NCBI GenBank assembly: GCA_011009095.1
Contig: VTPC01091271.1
Location: 1 to 64,000 of the forward strand
Source of the DNA: Ignelater luminosus
Lineage: Eukaryota > Arthropoda > Insecta > Coleoptera > Elateridae
DNA length: 64,000 nucleotides
Reading direction: 5' to 3'
Shown in pieces: positions 28,046-39,499 of this stretch. Position 1 is the first letter of the stretch. The number at the start of each line of letters is the position of its first letter. Made by a program: the position numbers and the translations under genes. The notes beneath the pieces are model-generated. The model ran no database searches and was not told the origin of the DNA. It saw only the letters and a program-made list of their open reading frames with translations.

Positions 28046-29090
28046 ACCTTATTCTCATTATTTGAGAAAATTTCAACAAACTACAATATCCAGATTGAGT
28101 GTGTTGAAGGACTAAATAAAAATTGTTATCAACTAGGAGAATTTGTTTGGTATACAGATGAGCCCAGAATTGACAGTGGAGCAGAAGCTAGAATACTATA
28201 TCTGTGCTCCATAGGCAAACTATGTTAAGTTACATTACATCTTATACAAAATAATTCTTTCAAATTGCTCTCCTGTAACATTAATAATATTTTGGACTTA
28301 ACATAGTTTATCTCTAAGGCACAGATAATGTTTATGCATCACTGAGGAAGACATCACAATATTCAATCTGAAATACAAAAAGAACCTTGGGAAAAATGAC
28401 CAGAGCAGGAGTATCCTCATCCTAACAGCCAGATTGTTAAAGCACTAGTATGCTAGTAGATTAGATCTAAACTAGTTTGCAACTGCATTCAAAATCTTAC
28501 AACCACAACAATGTGACTCTTGTTTGGATACCAGGACACAGAGGAATGCAAGGCAATGAAGAAACTGACTCTTTTCATTTTGAGTGGTACTGAACCATAT
28601 TTGGCATTCCCAATCAAATCAGCAGACCACAAATAACCGGCCACTGCAACCAATGAAATTCTTAGCATTCTTATGTAGTCTATCCACTATCCAATGAGAA
28701 GGAAGAAACAGCCTCTAATGTATCTTCAAGTTTTAAGCTTTGATCCAATAGAGATTTAATCTTCTGAAAGAAATAAACCCTATCAAGAATCATTCACCAG
28801 ATAAAACTTGCTTCTGTTCACCTAATATCAAACATAGTATAAGCAGTACAATCATAGGTCAATTGCAATGCTATTGGAGACATTCACTAAATACACCATG
28901 GCAACATTTCTGGAATATTCCTCTCGTAGGATTTTTGAAAGTATGCAAATATGCAGACTTGCTGTGTCTTGCTGATGAGGACATAAGCAGCACAGTTATT
29001 TTGATTTTAATGTGTATTAATTATGTCAGTGTTTTTGGGTCATAGGATTGCCTTTATTACGCAAATGAAACTTTAATCCCTATTAACAGA
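28046..29090 (+). mobile_element. Decayed non-LTR retrotransposon fragment (RNase H region)
   Basis: The plus strand reads 'EFVWYTDEPRIDSGAEARILYL' (RNase H first motif, Asp retained) and later 'NNVTLVWIPGHRGMQGNEETD' (RNase H last motif) near 28510-28570, typical of Jockey/R1-type LINEs. Many stops occur. A ~120-bp insertion with an inverted repeat (ACTATGTTAAGT/ACTTAACATAGT, 28208-28310) interrupts the first part. The fragment abuts the mariner end at 28045, so one inserted next to or into the other. Confidence 0.6.
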
Positions 29091-30018
29091 AAAACCTAAT
29101 GTTATTTATTGAAATTTCTTGAAACGAATAAATGCATTCAACATTTAAAAACAAATTGTGGTTCTGAAAAGAACCATTTTGTTATAAAACACCCTGTAAC
29201 TTAGTAAGGAGCCACATTTTATCTAAGTGATTTGGGTTAAATCTTAATATTTTAAGCTCAGGATTCTACAGTTAAAATATTTCCAATTATTAATGAAACG
29301 CCCTGTATAGTTTCCTTTATTGTCCTTAGCGCTCGCTTTAACGAGCTGCGACTTTGACGCGATAGTAGTAGTGCTACATCATAATAAAGAAGAGCATCTC
29401 TAACTTGTTCCATTTTCAACCATTGCCTTGTCTGGTCGCAGCCATCGAATCCTCAGCTGCCTTCCTCGCTTTAAAGTTGATGTCAAAATTGACATTTTTA
29501 GTAAATCATGGCATGTTGTAGTCTTTTTATGGTAAGTTTAAACGACATCATGCAATGATGTAAGGTAAAGTTGTCAAATTAGAAATTACATAACCTCACA
29601 TTGAACTGTTTAAAAAACTTGAATGTAAAAATCAGGAATTGACCTTTAAACCTCAAAGTGATAGAAAGCAGTTCATTGCCAACATTATATGTAAAAAGTT
29701 CTCTCTGCACAGCAGATTTAAGATTTAACCTGCTGTTGGAAGATCTGCATTACTAACTATGGCGTTATTTTAAATTTAACATAAAAAGACTATGCAGTGC
29801 TTGTGTCTAGGAACAGCAATAAGGATTATGCCAGATTATGTGCTGCCAGTAATTGCCTGCTTGCTCTTGGATGACTGTTTGTAAAATATCTTAACCTAAA
29901 AGTATCAGGTTGATCCTTTGATTGTGTTTGATCTGTATGACCTATAAAAATATGGATGAGATTTGTAATATTATGTTAATATTTATAACCAATTTAGAAG
30001 ACAACCTGCTTTTCTTTA
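29091..30018. other. Intergenic, with two transposon-end motifs
   Basis: ACACCCTGTAAC (29190) and CGCCCTGTATAG (29302) are repeat ends of the type found throughout the window. The DNA at 29320-29480 is richer in G and C than its surroundings. A start ATG followed shortly by a GTAAGT donor (29507-29536) is possible but unsupported. Confidence 0.35.
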
Positions 30019-30249
30019 TATAGATATCAAAGAACTTATATCTAACCTCAAATACAATAATAATGCAGAAGAATATGAAAACACTTTAAAATACTGCCTG
30101 CAATGCTGGTCCGTCCAGGAAGTTTATAATGCTGATGATCCTGGATGCAACCATTTTTTAATTACATGTTTTGCTGATTGTATGCCTTCTTACAATCTAT
30201 TGCTTTTTTATTTTTGGTTTAGATGCAAAGTATCGTATCAGTTTAAGAA
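30019..30249 (+). other. Candidate coding exon of unknown product, overlapping the UGT 3' end
   Basis: After an acceptor-like CTTTATATAG, a frame stays open for about 75 codons and reads 'IKELISNLKYNNNAEEYENT' then 'CLQCWSVQEVYNADDPGCNH' before a stop at about 30249. It is Cys-rich and protein-like in composition. I do not recognise the family and found no upstream exon. It overlaps the last exon of the UGT gene on the other strand by some 50 bases. Confidence 0.25.
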
Positions 30250-32334
30250 TTAGTTTAACTACCATCACAAATAGGCACACAGCAATACCAATTACTAATA
30301 TACAAAACCCAATGACATCTAAAAGATAGTACTGATAATCTGGTAAATCTAAAGCAGGGCTTTTTAGATGTTCCGCTCCTTTATGTCGCAAAACATATTC
30401 TGTCCACCATACAGCTCTTTCTAAACCGGTCATTGGTTGATCTTGTGCCAGGTCTGCTACATGCTTAACATTACCAAGATAGCTAAAAACAAATTTTAAG
30501 AAATCTCTGTTCCATTTGTTATTTTAATTGTCATCTACCTAGCATTGTTGATAACTTTTAAGATTGCCTCTTTAAAAGATTCCTTATTCATAGTTTGATG
30601 ATCAAGAGATAAACCTAAACCTTTAGACACCATTATTTTAATATTAGTTTGTTGATCCCAAAAAAATGGCAAGCCAATCATGGGAATCTGGCTGTATATA
30701 GCTTCTTCCATTGATTGCAAACCTCCCTGAGTAATGAATAATTTAATGTTGGGATGTTCTAAAAATATTTCAAAAATAGAAACTAAAATAAGCCAACTTT
30801 AACAAATTAAAATTGTAAGTTAGACATTTCATGAAATTGGGTTTTTACTGTGAATTTTCTCATTCTGTGGAAAAAATTACAAATATCTTTCTGATTCAAA
30901 ATTTATAAGTTCTTTGGAAAAACAATATCATTGATATTGTGCGTACAAAGTGCTCATGGTGATTTTCTAAAGCAGAAGTTACGAGCATAATCAGAACAAC
31001 AAATATTACTCATAAAATCCAGACCATTCATTGTATATTATAAAAGATTATATTATTAAATTATTATTTCCTATTCTTTCTCTTGCTATAGATACCAATT
31101 TTAAATATAACAACAAAATATGGTTGGACAAACTTTGATAACTGAAAAAAGCTGGATAAAATCAAAATTTGCGCAATGTGGATGAAATATGAAGAGTGGG
31201 CCAAATAAGTACAGCTAGCATTCATCTACTTACTGAAGATGTCTTGCTGAGGCAACCATTTTGATATTCTAACATTTTCAGGTTTGCCAGATAAATCATC
31301 TGATTCATATTTCCATAAAATTTTATATGGCAGTTCAGAAAATGCCTGCAAAATGACATTACGAACATTCTCTGATAAATCTTTACTTTTCACATTTGAT
31401 CCCAAACTAAAATAAATACAACCTTCTGTAGCTTCATCGAGATATTTTTGTAGGTCCTAAGGAGATATGTGAATTAGAAAACAAAAGAATTAATAATATT
31501 CATGATATTTACCTTTGGCAATGGTTTTGATGCTGCTAAATGACTTCCACCTCGAATTTGTATAATTGCTGGCACAGTGGGTCTAATTTGATGAAAAATG
31601 GGATCTGAATTTATGAATAATAAGCTAATTTTCTTTTGAATTTCATATAAAGAGAGATATTCTTTTCCAAAATATTTCTTAATTAATAAATCTTCATTTT
31701 GAAACATACTACGAAAATAATATCGTGAAACTAGACTGTACAAGACACTTATAACCCGTTCAAAAAAATTTAGTTTACCAGTAAATGGCAAGGGAAAGTC
31801 AGGATTTAAAATTGGATGAGATGGACTTCCCATGGTATGATAAATAATAGATGGACCTTCTGAAGACTGTATTAATATAAGAGGACACTTAAATCGTTCA
31901 GAAAACGCAAACATTGTGGGATAAAACTCAGTAATTACCAAATCAAAATGTTGTGTTTCATCGTTTATTAAAGTTTGCATTGCTGGATGCTGTAATTCCA
32001 AGTCTTCTATTTTAACAAGTATTTCAAGAAGTGCACTGATAAGTTTTAAGGGATTTTTATATCCTTTTTCGACTAACTCAGAAAAAAATTTATTCCATGG
32101 TTCATATGCAAAACGTAAGTCAATTTCAGTCATGTTTGTAAGAGATTTATCATTTACTGGATCAGTAGTTAATACAGTCAACTGATGACCTTTTAAAGAA
32201 AGTTCCCTCCATAAAGGGCGAAATGCTGTTTGGTGACTAAAAGACGGCGTAGGTACAACACCCAATATTCGTGCGCCATCGCAATAAATATACAAAACTG
32301 CTAAAATAGTATTCCATATCAGTAATCTTGACAT
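30197..32334 (-). CDS. UDP-glycosyltransferase, copy 1
   Basis: Exons 32334-31513, 31456-31234, 30758-30539 and 30482-30197 (822, 223, 220 and 286 nt) join in frame to 516 residues. UGTs transfer a sugar, usually glucose in insects, from UDP-sugar to small lipophilic compounds in the ER lumen, for detoxification and pigment or hormone metabolism. Visible are an N-terminal signal peptide (residues 1-20), the 'FSHQ' histidine expected to be the catalytic base, the acceptor-binding N-domain, the donor-binding segment 'IYFSLGSNVKS', the signature 'FITQGGLQSMEEAIYSQIPM...PFFWDQ', one C-terminal membrane helix ('DVIGFCILVIGIAVCLFVMV') and the ER-retrieval tail KIKKQ (KxKxx). The signature has TQGG where many insect UGTs have THGG. 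All four exons are intact, with the same structure as the gene upstream. Confidence 0.95.
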
Positions 32335-33030
32335 TATTTATATAATCACTTTTCAAATGGCAACACTAGACTTGAAAAATGATGAATGAAATATTTTTGG
32401 TGCGCGTTTGTTTTTTTATTACATAATCATGAAAATAATCGTAATAATTCTATCAATAAATAAGTGGGGGCAAGTAGTAGGGGAACATCACGTAGATTTG
32501 ATAACCTTGAGAAAGTTTTCCTGTTATACAATAATATTGATTAAACTATTTTTCGTAGTTCTAGTATAAATTAAAAATATTTTCACGGAAAAATACTTGG
32601 GGCAGAGAAGCAAATGCGCGTAAAAAAGAAGGGAAATGGCGCGAATCGCGAACATGCAGAAAAGCAGATCAGCTGCACTGAACGGATTGCATTATACGAT
32701 TGCACGTAACCTGAATAAAGGCAATATAAAAAGCCATCAAGTCATCATAAAATATACAAGCGTCGTCGCCACTACATACATTGTATGTTCATAGATAAAG
32801 GATTTGAGGTTATTTTGTTGTATGTTGCTTCAGTTGATGTGATCTTTGTCTGAAACTGGCGCGCACATTCCTAGCGTTTCTTAGCGCATTGCGTCGGCGT
32901 CGTACTTACTTTATTAACAACTTCGTAATTTGGCTTTAATGGAATAATTGAAGGGCGTAATACGTTGAAGTGGATACAAAAATCTGCTCCATTTTTCATC
33001 TACACACCCCTGCATCATTTTGTTTATTAT

Positions 33031-33109
33031 TAGTGTGCCTTGATATTGTTTTATTAAATGTTCTAAAAAAAAAAATTAACATTTAATAAAACAATATCAA
33101 GGCACACTA
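33031..33109. repeat. Perfect 32-bp inverted repeat (hairpin)
   Basis: 33031-33062 and 33078-33109 are exact reverse complements with a 15-base A-rich loop. Size and loop suit a precursor-like hairpin or a tiny palindromic duplication. Nothing else identifies it. Confidence 0.75.
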
Positions 33110-33644
33110 TTTATTATCAGATTAATCCCAAATTTTTATCCGTTACACAACCTTGAAAACGAAATATCTTTCAGTGGCGGTTCCTAAGATTGTACAGGTA
33201 AGGGTAGCCAATTTTTTCCTTGATGCGAGGGTAACTTAAACAATTTTGAAACAAATAAGGCTGCTCTGAATATTAACATTTTTGGTTTATTTAATTTTAT
33301 TGTTACTTTACTCAAAAATGCTGCTTAGATTAATCATGACTTTTTGAGTGAGTCAATACGATAAATATAAAGTAAAAAAAGGAAATTCCTACCAGGGGTT
33401 GGAATACCTCCAGGTTCAGCTACATTCTAGTTGGTGTGGTAGTTGAAGTCACAAGGTCCAAGGGAACTGGGACCTGAAGCCTCAGCCTTAACACAACGAC
33501 GAATCATTTAAAACAAAGAAGTTTTTATTGTTATCATTATTGAGTTTTTCTTATTCAGTATTAGATACAAACTTATCTACATATGTTATGTTACAATTAA
33601 GTATACCTACATATTGCCATCTTAGCTCAGCAGCTGGTAATTAC

Positions 33645-33799
33645 AAATTTTAATGTTCTTAGTTAAGTATGTTTCTTACTAATTATGACTACTATTTGTT
33701 TCTACAAATAGGTAGGTTCTATCTAATCTAAACTAATAGAAATAAATAATAGCGGTCATAATTAGTAAGAATCATGAGTGACTAAGAATATTAAAATTT
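33645..33799. repeat. Imperfect inverted repeat, 45-bp arms
   Basis: AAATTTTAATGTTCTTAG... at 33645-33689 pairs with GTCATAATTAGTAAGAATC... at 33755-33799, with a few mismatches and a 65-bp spacer. It is probably a decayed MITE. Confidence 0.6.
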
Positions 33800-34144
33800 G
33801 GAGGTACTTAATTATTGGACCGAGGTGACAATATTATAAAAATACAAATCGCTGAGTTCACCAAGTAACAAAGAGCATGCTATAAGTACCCTAGGATACC
33901 AAAGTGTTTATTTAGATCAAAAAAGCTCATTCTAATAATGTAGGTAGTACCCAGACTCAATCAACTGTCAGTATGTAAACATTCATTGTAAACAAATTTT
34001 CTGTATAATACTCTAAAGTAATTTTATGCATAAAGAAAACAACCAAAGTGGTATTATTATCAAGTCAAGGAACAGATGTGTCTTTTATTAAGATGGGATT
34101 ATCAATGAGTGTTATCTTATTTCTATAGGAATTGTATTCGAATT

Positions 34145-36133
34145 TTACTGAACTTTTATTTTTGGCTTCGATATAAAATATCTTATCAGTTTAAGGGCCA
34201 ATTTAAGTATAACTAGAAACAGGTAAACAATGATAACAATGACTAACATACAAAATCCAATTACATCTAAAAGGTAATACTGATAATCTGGTAATTCTAA
34301 AACTGGACTTCGTAGATGCTTTGCTCCTTTATGTCGTAAAACATATTCTGTCCACCATACAGCTCGTTCTGTACCAGTCATTGGTTGATCTTGTGCTAAT
34401 TCTGCTGCTTGTTTAACTATGCTGCGATAACTAAAAATATATTTTAAGAATATGCTGCTGCAATCAGTATTTATAATATCGTCATGTACCGAGGATTATT
34501 AATAACTTCTAAAACTGCCTCCTTAAATGATTCTTTATTCATAGTTTTATGGTCTAGAGATAATCCTAAACCTTTAGACACCATTCTGTTGATATTAAGC
34601 GGTTGATCTGCAAAGAATGGTATACCAACCATGGGAACGTGATTGTATATGGCTTCTTCCATTGATTGCAAACCTCCCTGAGTAATGAATAATTTGATAT
34701 TGGGATGCTCTAGAAATATTTTTAAAATAAGAATTTGAACAGAAAATAGCTTTAGGAATATTAATATTGCATTTTTCAAGCAAAGACTTTGGTTCGCCCT
34801 TGCATACTACCAAAACGGTTTTAAACATTTTTTGATATACGACCCATATAATACCACAATAAGCTCTTGTAACCTAACCCTGCAATATGTAGAAAGTAAG
34901 TGCTTGTTCCATTGCATAACCCATCATATTGTTTTGATGGTGATGAAATGGTCACTCCTTTTTGTCAAAAAAACTCCTTGTATATTTTGTATAAAGAGGA
35001 TGAAATACTCATGGTGGACTGTTTGTTTACTTACTAAATATGTCTTGTTGAGGAAGCCATTTCGATATCTTAACATTTTCAGGTTTTCCAGGTAAGTGAT
35101 CTAATTCAAATTTCCATAAAATTTTATATGGCAGTTCAGAGAATGCTTGCAAAATGACATTACGAACGTTCTCTGATAAATCTTTACTTTTTACATTTGT
35201 TCCCAAGCTGAAATAAATGAAACCTTCTGCAGCTTCATCAAGGTATTTCTTTAAATCCTAAGTAAAAAAATTAAATTAGAAAACTGAAAGATTATCACTT
35301 ACTGTAGTTACCTTTGGCAATGGTTTAGAAGCTGCTAAATGCTTCCCACCTCGAATCTGTATAACTGTTGGGACAGTTGCTCTAATTTGATGGAAGATTG
35401 GATCTGAATTTACAAATAGCATGCTAATCCTCTTTGGTATTTCTTCTAGAGAGGGATAGCCCTTTCCAAAGTATTTTTCAACAACTAGATCTTCTTTTGG
35501 TAATAAACTATTATAATAATATCGAGAAACCAAATTATATAAGACACTTATAACCCGTTCAAAGAAATTCAGTTTACCAGTAAATGGCAAAACAACATCA
35601 GGATTTACAACTGGGTGAGTTGGATTTCCCACAATTTGATAAACACCATTTGGAGCATCTAAAGATGTCATTGCTATAGTTGGACATTTAAATCGCTCAG
35701 AAAAAGCAAACATTGTTGGGAAAAGAAATTCATTCATTAGCAAATCAAAATGCTGTGTTTCATTATGTATTAAAGCTTGTACATCTTTATGTTGCAATTG
35801 TAATTCTATGACTGCACTAGATGTATTCAACATTAATTCTATGAATTTTAAAGGATTGTCATGTCCTTTATTAATTAAATCACCAAGACGTTGATTCCAC
35901 AGTTCATACGAAAAATGCAAATCAATTTCAGTCAAGTTTGTCAGAGACTTATCGTTCATTGGATCTGTTGTTAATACTGTTAATTGATGCCCTCTTAAAG
36001 AAAGTTCTCTCCATAAAGGACGAAATGCTATTTGATGACTATAAGAAGGTGTAGGGACAATACCCAATATTCGTGCACCATCACAATAAATCCATAAAAC
36101 ACTCAAAATGTTCCATATCATTAATTTCGACAT
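34145..36133 (-). CDS. UDP-glycosyltransferase, copy 2
   Basis: Exons 36133-35312, 35257-35035, 34709-34490 and 34430-34145 have exactly the same lengths and phases as those of copy 1 and also encode 516 residues. The signal peptide, 'YSHQ' catalytic His, 'FITQGGLQSMEEAIYNHVPM...PFFADQ' signature, C-terminal membrane helix and ER-retrieval tail KIKVQ (KxKxx) are all present. The two proteins differ mostly in the N-terminal acceptor-binding domain, as expected for tandem UGTs diverging in substrate range, while the donor-binding half is close to identical. A MITE lies six bases upstream of the ATG, so the native promoter and leader were split or displaced. Confidence 0.95.
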
Positions 36134-36139
36134 TACTAA

Positions 36140-36635
36140 TGCCCGGTTTCTGAAAGGTGGTGTTATGTGTCATATAGTTATCGGATGCATAACTTTATGG
36201 AACCGATAAACTTCTTAAGTGTTGCTCAAAATATTGTACTCTACTTTATAACTATCGGTTTCTTAAGTAGTTACGAGAGAAACCGATAGGTGTCTACTGC
36301 ACTTGCAACACTAGAAAAACAAAAAATACTTTAAAAAACTGAAATAATTTGAAACTGTTACACATTTTTCAACAATACTGTCGTTCTATACCGGCACTTT
36401 CATCTTAAACATAACCTGCTGTTAGCGATAGGTAATTGAAAAAAAAAGCCGCGCGAAACCTAAACCATTGAAAAAGCCGCCGGCGCTTCATAAGTTATCG
36501 GAGCAAGTTTGTGCGATAACTTATGTAGCCGATATCGGTCTCATAAATACAACATAGCGTTTGAGAAACAACTTTTGGCGATTTTTAGAATGCATAACTT
36601 TATCGGTTAGATAAATTGCTTTCAGAAACCGGGCA
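36140..36635. mobile_element. Harbinger-type MITE at the UGT copy 2 start codon
   Basis: Terminal repeats TGCCCGGTTTCTGAAA and the exact inverse are flanked by TAA (36137-36139 and 36636-36638), the 3-bp target duplication of PIF/Harbinger elements. The 496-bp interior lacks coding capacity but has many copies of TATCGG or CCGATA in both orientations. The left end lies six bases from the ATG of the UGT gene. Confidence 0.85.
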
Positions 36636-39499
36636 TAAGACACACTTTTTAGATCTTAATTGATATTAATACTACTAACTTGAAACATGCAAGTTGTAAG
36701 TACTTTTATTTATTTATATTCAATCTAATCATAGATAAGTGAGGTTAATGAGGTTGTGGTGGGAAATAATTTAAGGTATCCTTGAAAATCATGATTTGTT
36801 GTTTTGTGTAATGAAATTTTCTTTGAACAATTGCTGTATTTTAAATCGTAATTAGCAAAACTTTTATAAGTAGATACTAATAATGTTTCATGTTTTACTT
36901 CATAAAAGTTGGAATTTCTCAAACTAAGTCCTTCCATATTTAATAAACGACAAGTGTTGTAACTTAATTTACTACTAATTAATAGGTCTACAACAAATTC
37001 ATGCGTGTTTTTGGAATGTCAGTAGGTGAACTTCATTTATTATTCTTCAAAAATAAACACTTTTTTAATAATATTATAATCATAACTTAGATTCAGCAGA
37101 ATTCATTCTTTATATTTTTAACAAGTAAAACATTGTAATTCAAATATTTAAAGGTACTTTTATCTTATATCTGGAACTGAACTTTTAAAATACCCAGCAA
37201 ACATTAAAGCATCGGCCGACCATGCAATGCACACTTCATAGCGATCGCAGAATCTTTGTTAATGTTTGGCGGGCAGCGATGAGATGTCAGCACAAATACA
37301 CATTAAAATTAAATTAATGCTATAGATGGTGGCACTTTTGAGCAAACAGAAAATGCCTTGTTGCCATGTTTAGAGTAATTACGAATACATACAAAAGAAA
37401 TGTTTTCAAGCCGTGTTTCAAGTCTAGTAGCAAGGGATTGTTGCTATATACTTGACAACGTCTTTTTACTCAGACATTAACATCAACTACGCCTGCGTAG
37501 TGCTCACAGGATGTTACTTAATTTTTAAATTCAACACGTGTTGCCCTTGGGCGAATTGCCCTTTTCTTCTAAACAGTTAAAAATATGGGTGATATAAAAC
37601 GATGTGTGTTGAATTGCAAAGACTTGACCTCATCAAGACACCGGTTTCCAAGTAAAGATAAAACGGTTTTTCATAAATGGGTTAAAAAAAATTAAGAGTT
37701 CTTCTGAAGCAGATATCTACAAACTGGTTGTGTGTGACGTACATTTAGTTTAGTTAGAAATATCTCAAATGTCTGTTATCTATACAAAACTTCTTAAACA
37801 TGATTATATTTACGTAGATAAATATACAAATGTTGACTATGCCTTTTTGTTTTCTTTTTGTTTCAATAATATTTAATTCACAGTTTATATAATAAGGTAG
37901 CCAGAAATGTTCATTTGCATTGTCATAAACATCACACTTTGAAAGAATTAATGTTTCAAGGCAGTGACAATTAACATTTTTTTATTTCCAGCAATCTGCT
38001 CTACTGTGCATTAATAAACCTTAAGTTAACAAATACATTATATAAAATTAACGCCTGTTGTGGTGGTAACAGTAACAGAAACTACTAACATTAATTCTGT
38101 TTAATGTATTTGTTAACTTAACTTTTATTGATATTTGTAGTAAAGCCTTTTGCTTATGTTACCGTTCAAAATTCCCGCTTTTAGCACGGACATAAACCTT
38201 TCTTACAGGTAAAAGTAAAGTTTATGGTGTCACGTGATGCTGTTTTTTGCGAGCAACGTAAAGATGTCCTTATTGTTGCTTGTAAACTTGGTCTATCCTT
38301 TTTTATTAGAGTTTCTTATCTAAAACTCTTATTAGTTATCTATGAGGCCGACCAGCGGCAAATAGTCCTAACCAGCTGTAAATAGTCGTAATCAAACGCA
38401 TACAGCGGGCCAACATCTGAAAGTCGGATGATATACTGCATTATTTCTAGTGCGTTGGGCCAATATCGAAGTATCGACGTATATTTCGTTTTCGACTAAA
38501 CTTGAATGCCGCGAAAGTATTTTTAAATATTTTACTGTAGAGTAGTGGTACTGGAATTGGAGGTTGGTAACTGGCGTAACTGTAGTCATGGGACATACGA
38601 CTCTTTTTACCGTGCCAGTTCAATTCGTTCAACTCATTTTAAAGAGTCGTTCATTTGAACTGATTGTGTAAGCACGGACGTTTCATACATACTACAGTAG
38701 AAATGTACGATAGGTGCGATATCATTCTCACCTAAATTAATGAATAATGTTTAGTCAATTCTCAAGATCTCTACTCTATTAGATTTTTCTACTCCTTAGA
38801 AAATAGAAATGAAGTGTTTTATTTATTTAATAATCCTTAGAAAATATTATACTTCGATAATCATTAATAAATACACTATACTTGTATTGCTCTTGGAAAT
38901 TCAATATGCTTTTCTACTTTCCGAGCATGTATGCACTATCTCGTTCAAAAGAGAATCGTCACTTTCTTGCATTGAACTGTGTAAGTTCAAATACATATTC
39001 AGCTCACTGTTTCTTCGTTTGTTCATTCCCCACTCCTCAGTAGAGTCAATACGAACTTTAAATGCACTTTTATGTGCTACTGAACTAAATAAACAAATGA
39101 ACAAACCGTTCAATCGAAAAGAGTCGTATGTTTATCGCTTATTTAAGTGAGTCGTTCATTGTGAACGACTCAGTCATGAACGACCCATCTCTCGTAACTG
39201 GTCTATATGTTTTCTGTGTGGTCTATTATGTGTTCTGTGGGTCTATTGTGCTCTCAATTAATATGAATAATATACAATATCTTTGGTGCTTCCGCTCTCG
39301 CTCTTACTGCATATTTCTTGAAACAAAATTGCTTGTTCTTCGTACATCGTACTTCGTCCTTTTTCACTCCTCAATTCTAATTTAAAGTGGTGTTCCTAAC
39401 AGCATTGGGTATTTATATGTAAACAAGGCTAACAGTAACGTCTAAACGGTAAGTAAATTTTTATCCGATTCTAATCTATTTTCGCTATTAACTATAGTA
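36636..39499. other. Intergenic, transposon debris
   Basis: It includes a TACCCAGCAAACATT terminus (37191), a THAP relic (listed separately) and an inverted repeat at about 38018-38124 (AAGTTAACAAATACATTA and inverse). A region at 38593-39190 is bounded by the 15-bp inverted repeat ACATACGACTCTTTT/AAAAGAGTCGTATGT (38593-38607, 39117-39131) and has several GAGTCGTTCA words, including a palindrome at 39149-39171. No intact gene was found. Confidence 0.45.
37585..37753 (+). pseudogene. THAP-domain relic
   Basis: ATG at 37585 opens 'MGDIKRCVLNCKDLTSSRH', 'RFPSKDKTVFHKWVKK'. After a one-base slip in an A8 run, 'SSSEADIYKLVVCDVHLV' follows. This is the C2CH pattern of a THAP domain (two Cys, Trp, then C-x2-H), truncated by a stop right after the His. 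It lies 390 bp inside a TACCCAGC-type transposon end, so it is probably the start of a dead transposase. Confidence 0.65.

Larger units (their letters stand above)
32335..34144. other. Spacer between the two UGT genes
   Basis: The UGT copy 1 promoter must lie just right of 32334. DNA at 32590-32940 is unusually rich in CG words (GCGCGAATCGCGAA, GCGTCGTCGCC) for this window and could be regulatory. Two hairpin-forming inverted repeats occur further right (listed separately). No coding region was found. Confidence 0.4.

Noticed and set aside
36725-36937. 70-codon minus-strand frame right of the UGT-proximal MITE
   Set aside because: Methionine start and reasonable composition, but no recognisable motif and no conserved neighbour exon; not enough to call a gene.
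38809-39150. 113-codon plus-strand frame
   Set aside because: Hydrophobic low-complexity composition in AT-rich repeat DNA with an opposite-strand frame over the same bases; no motif.
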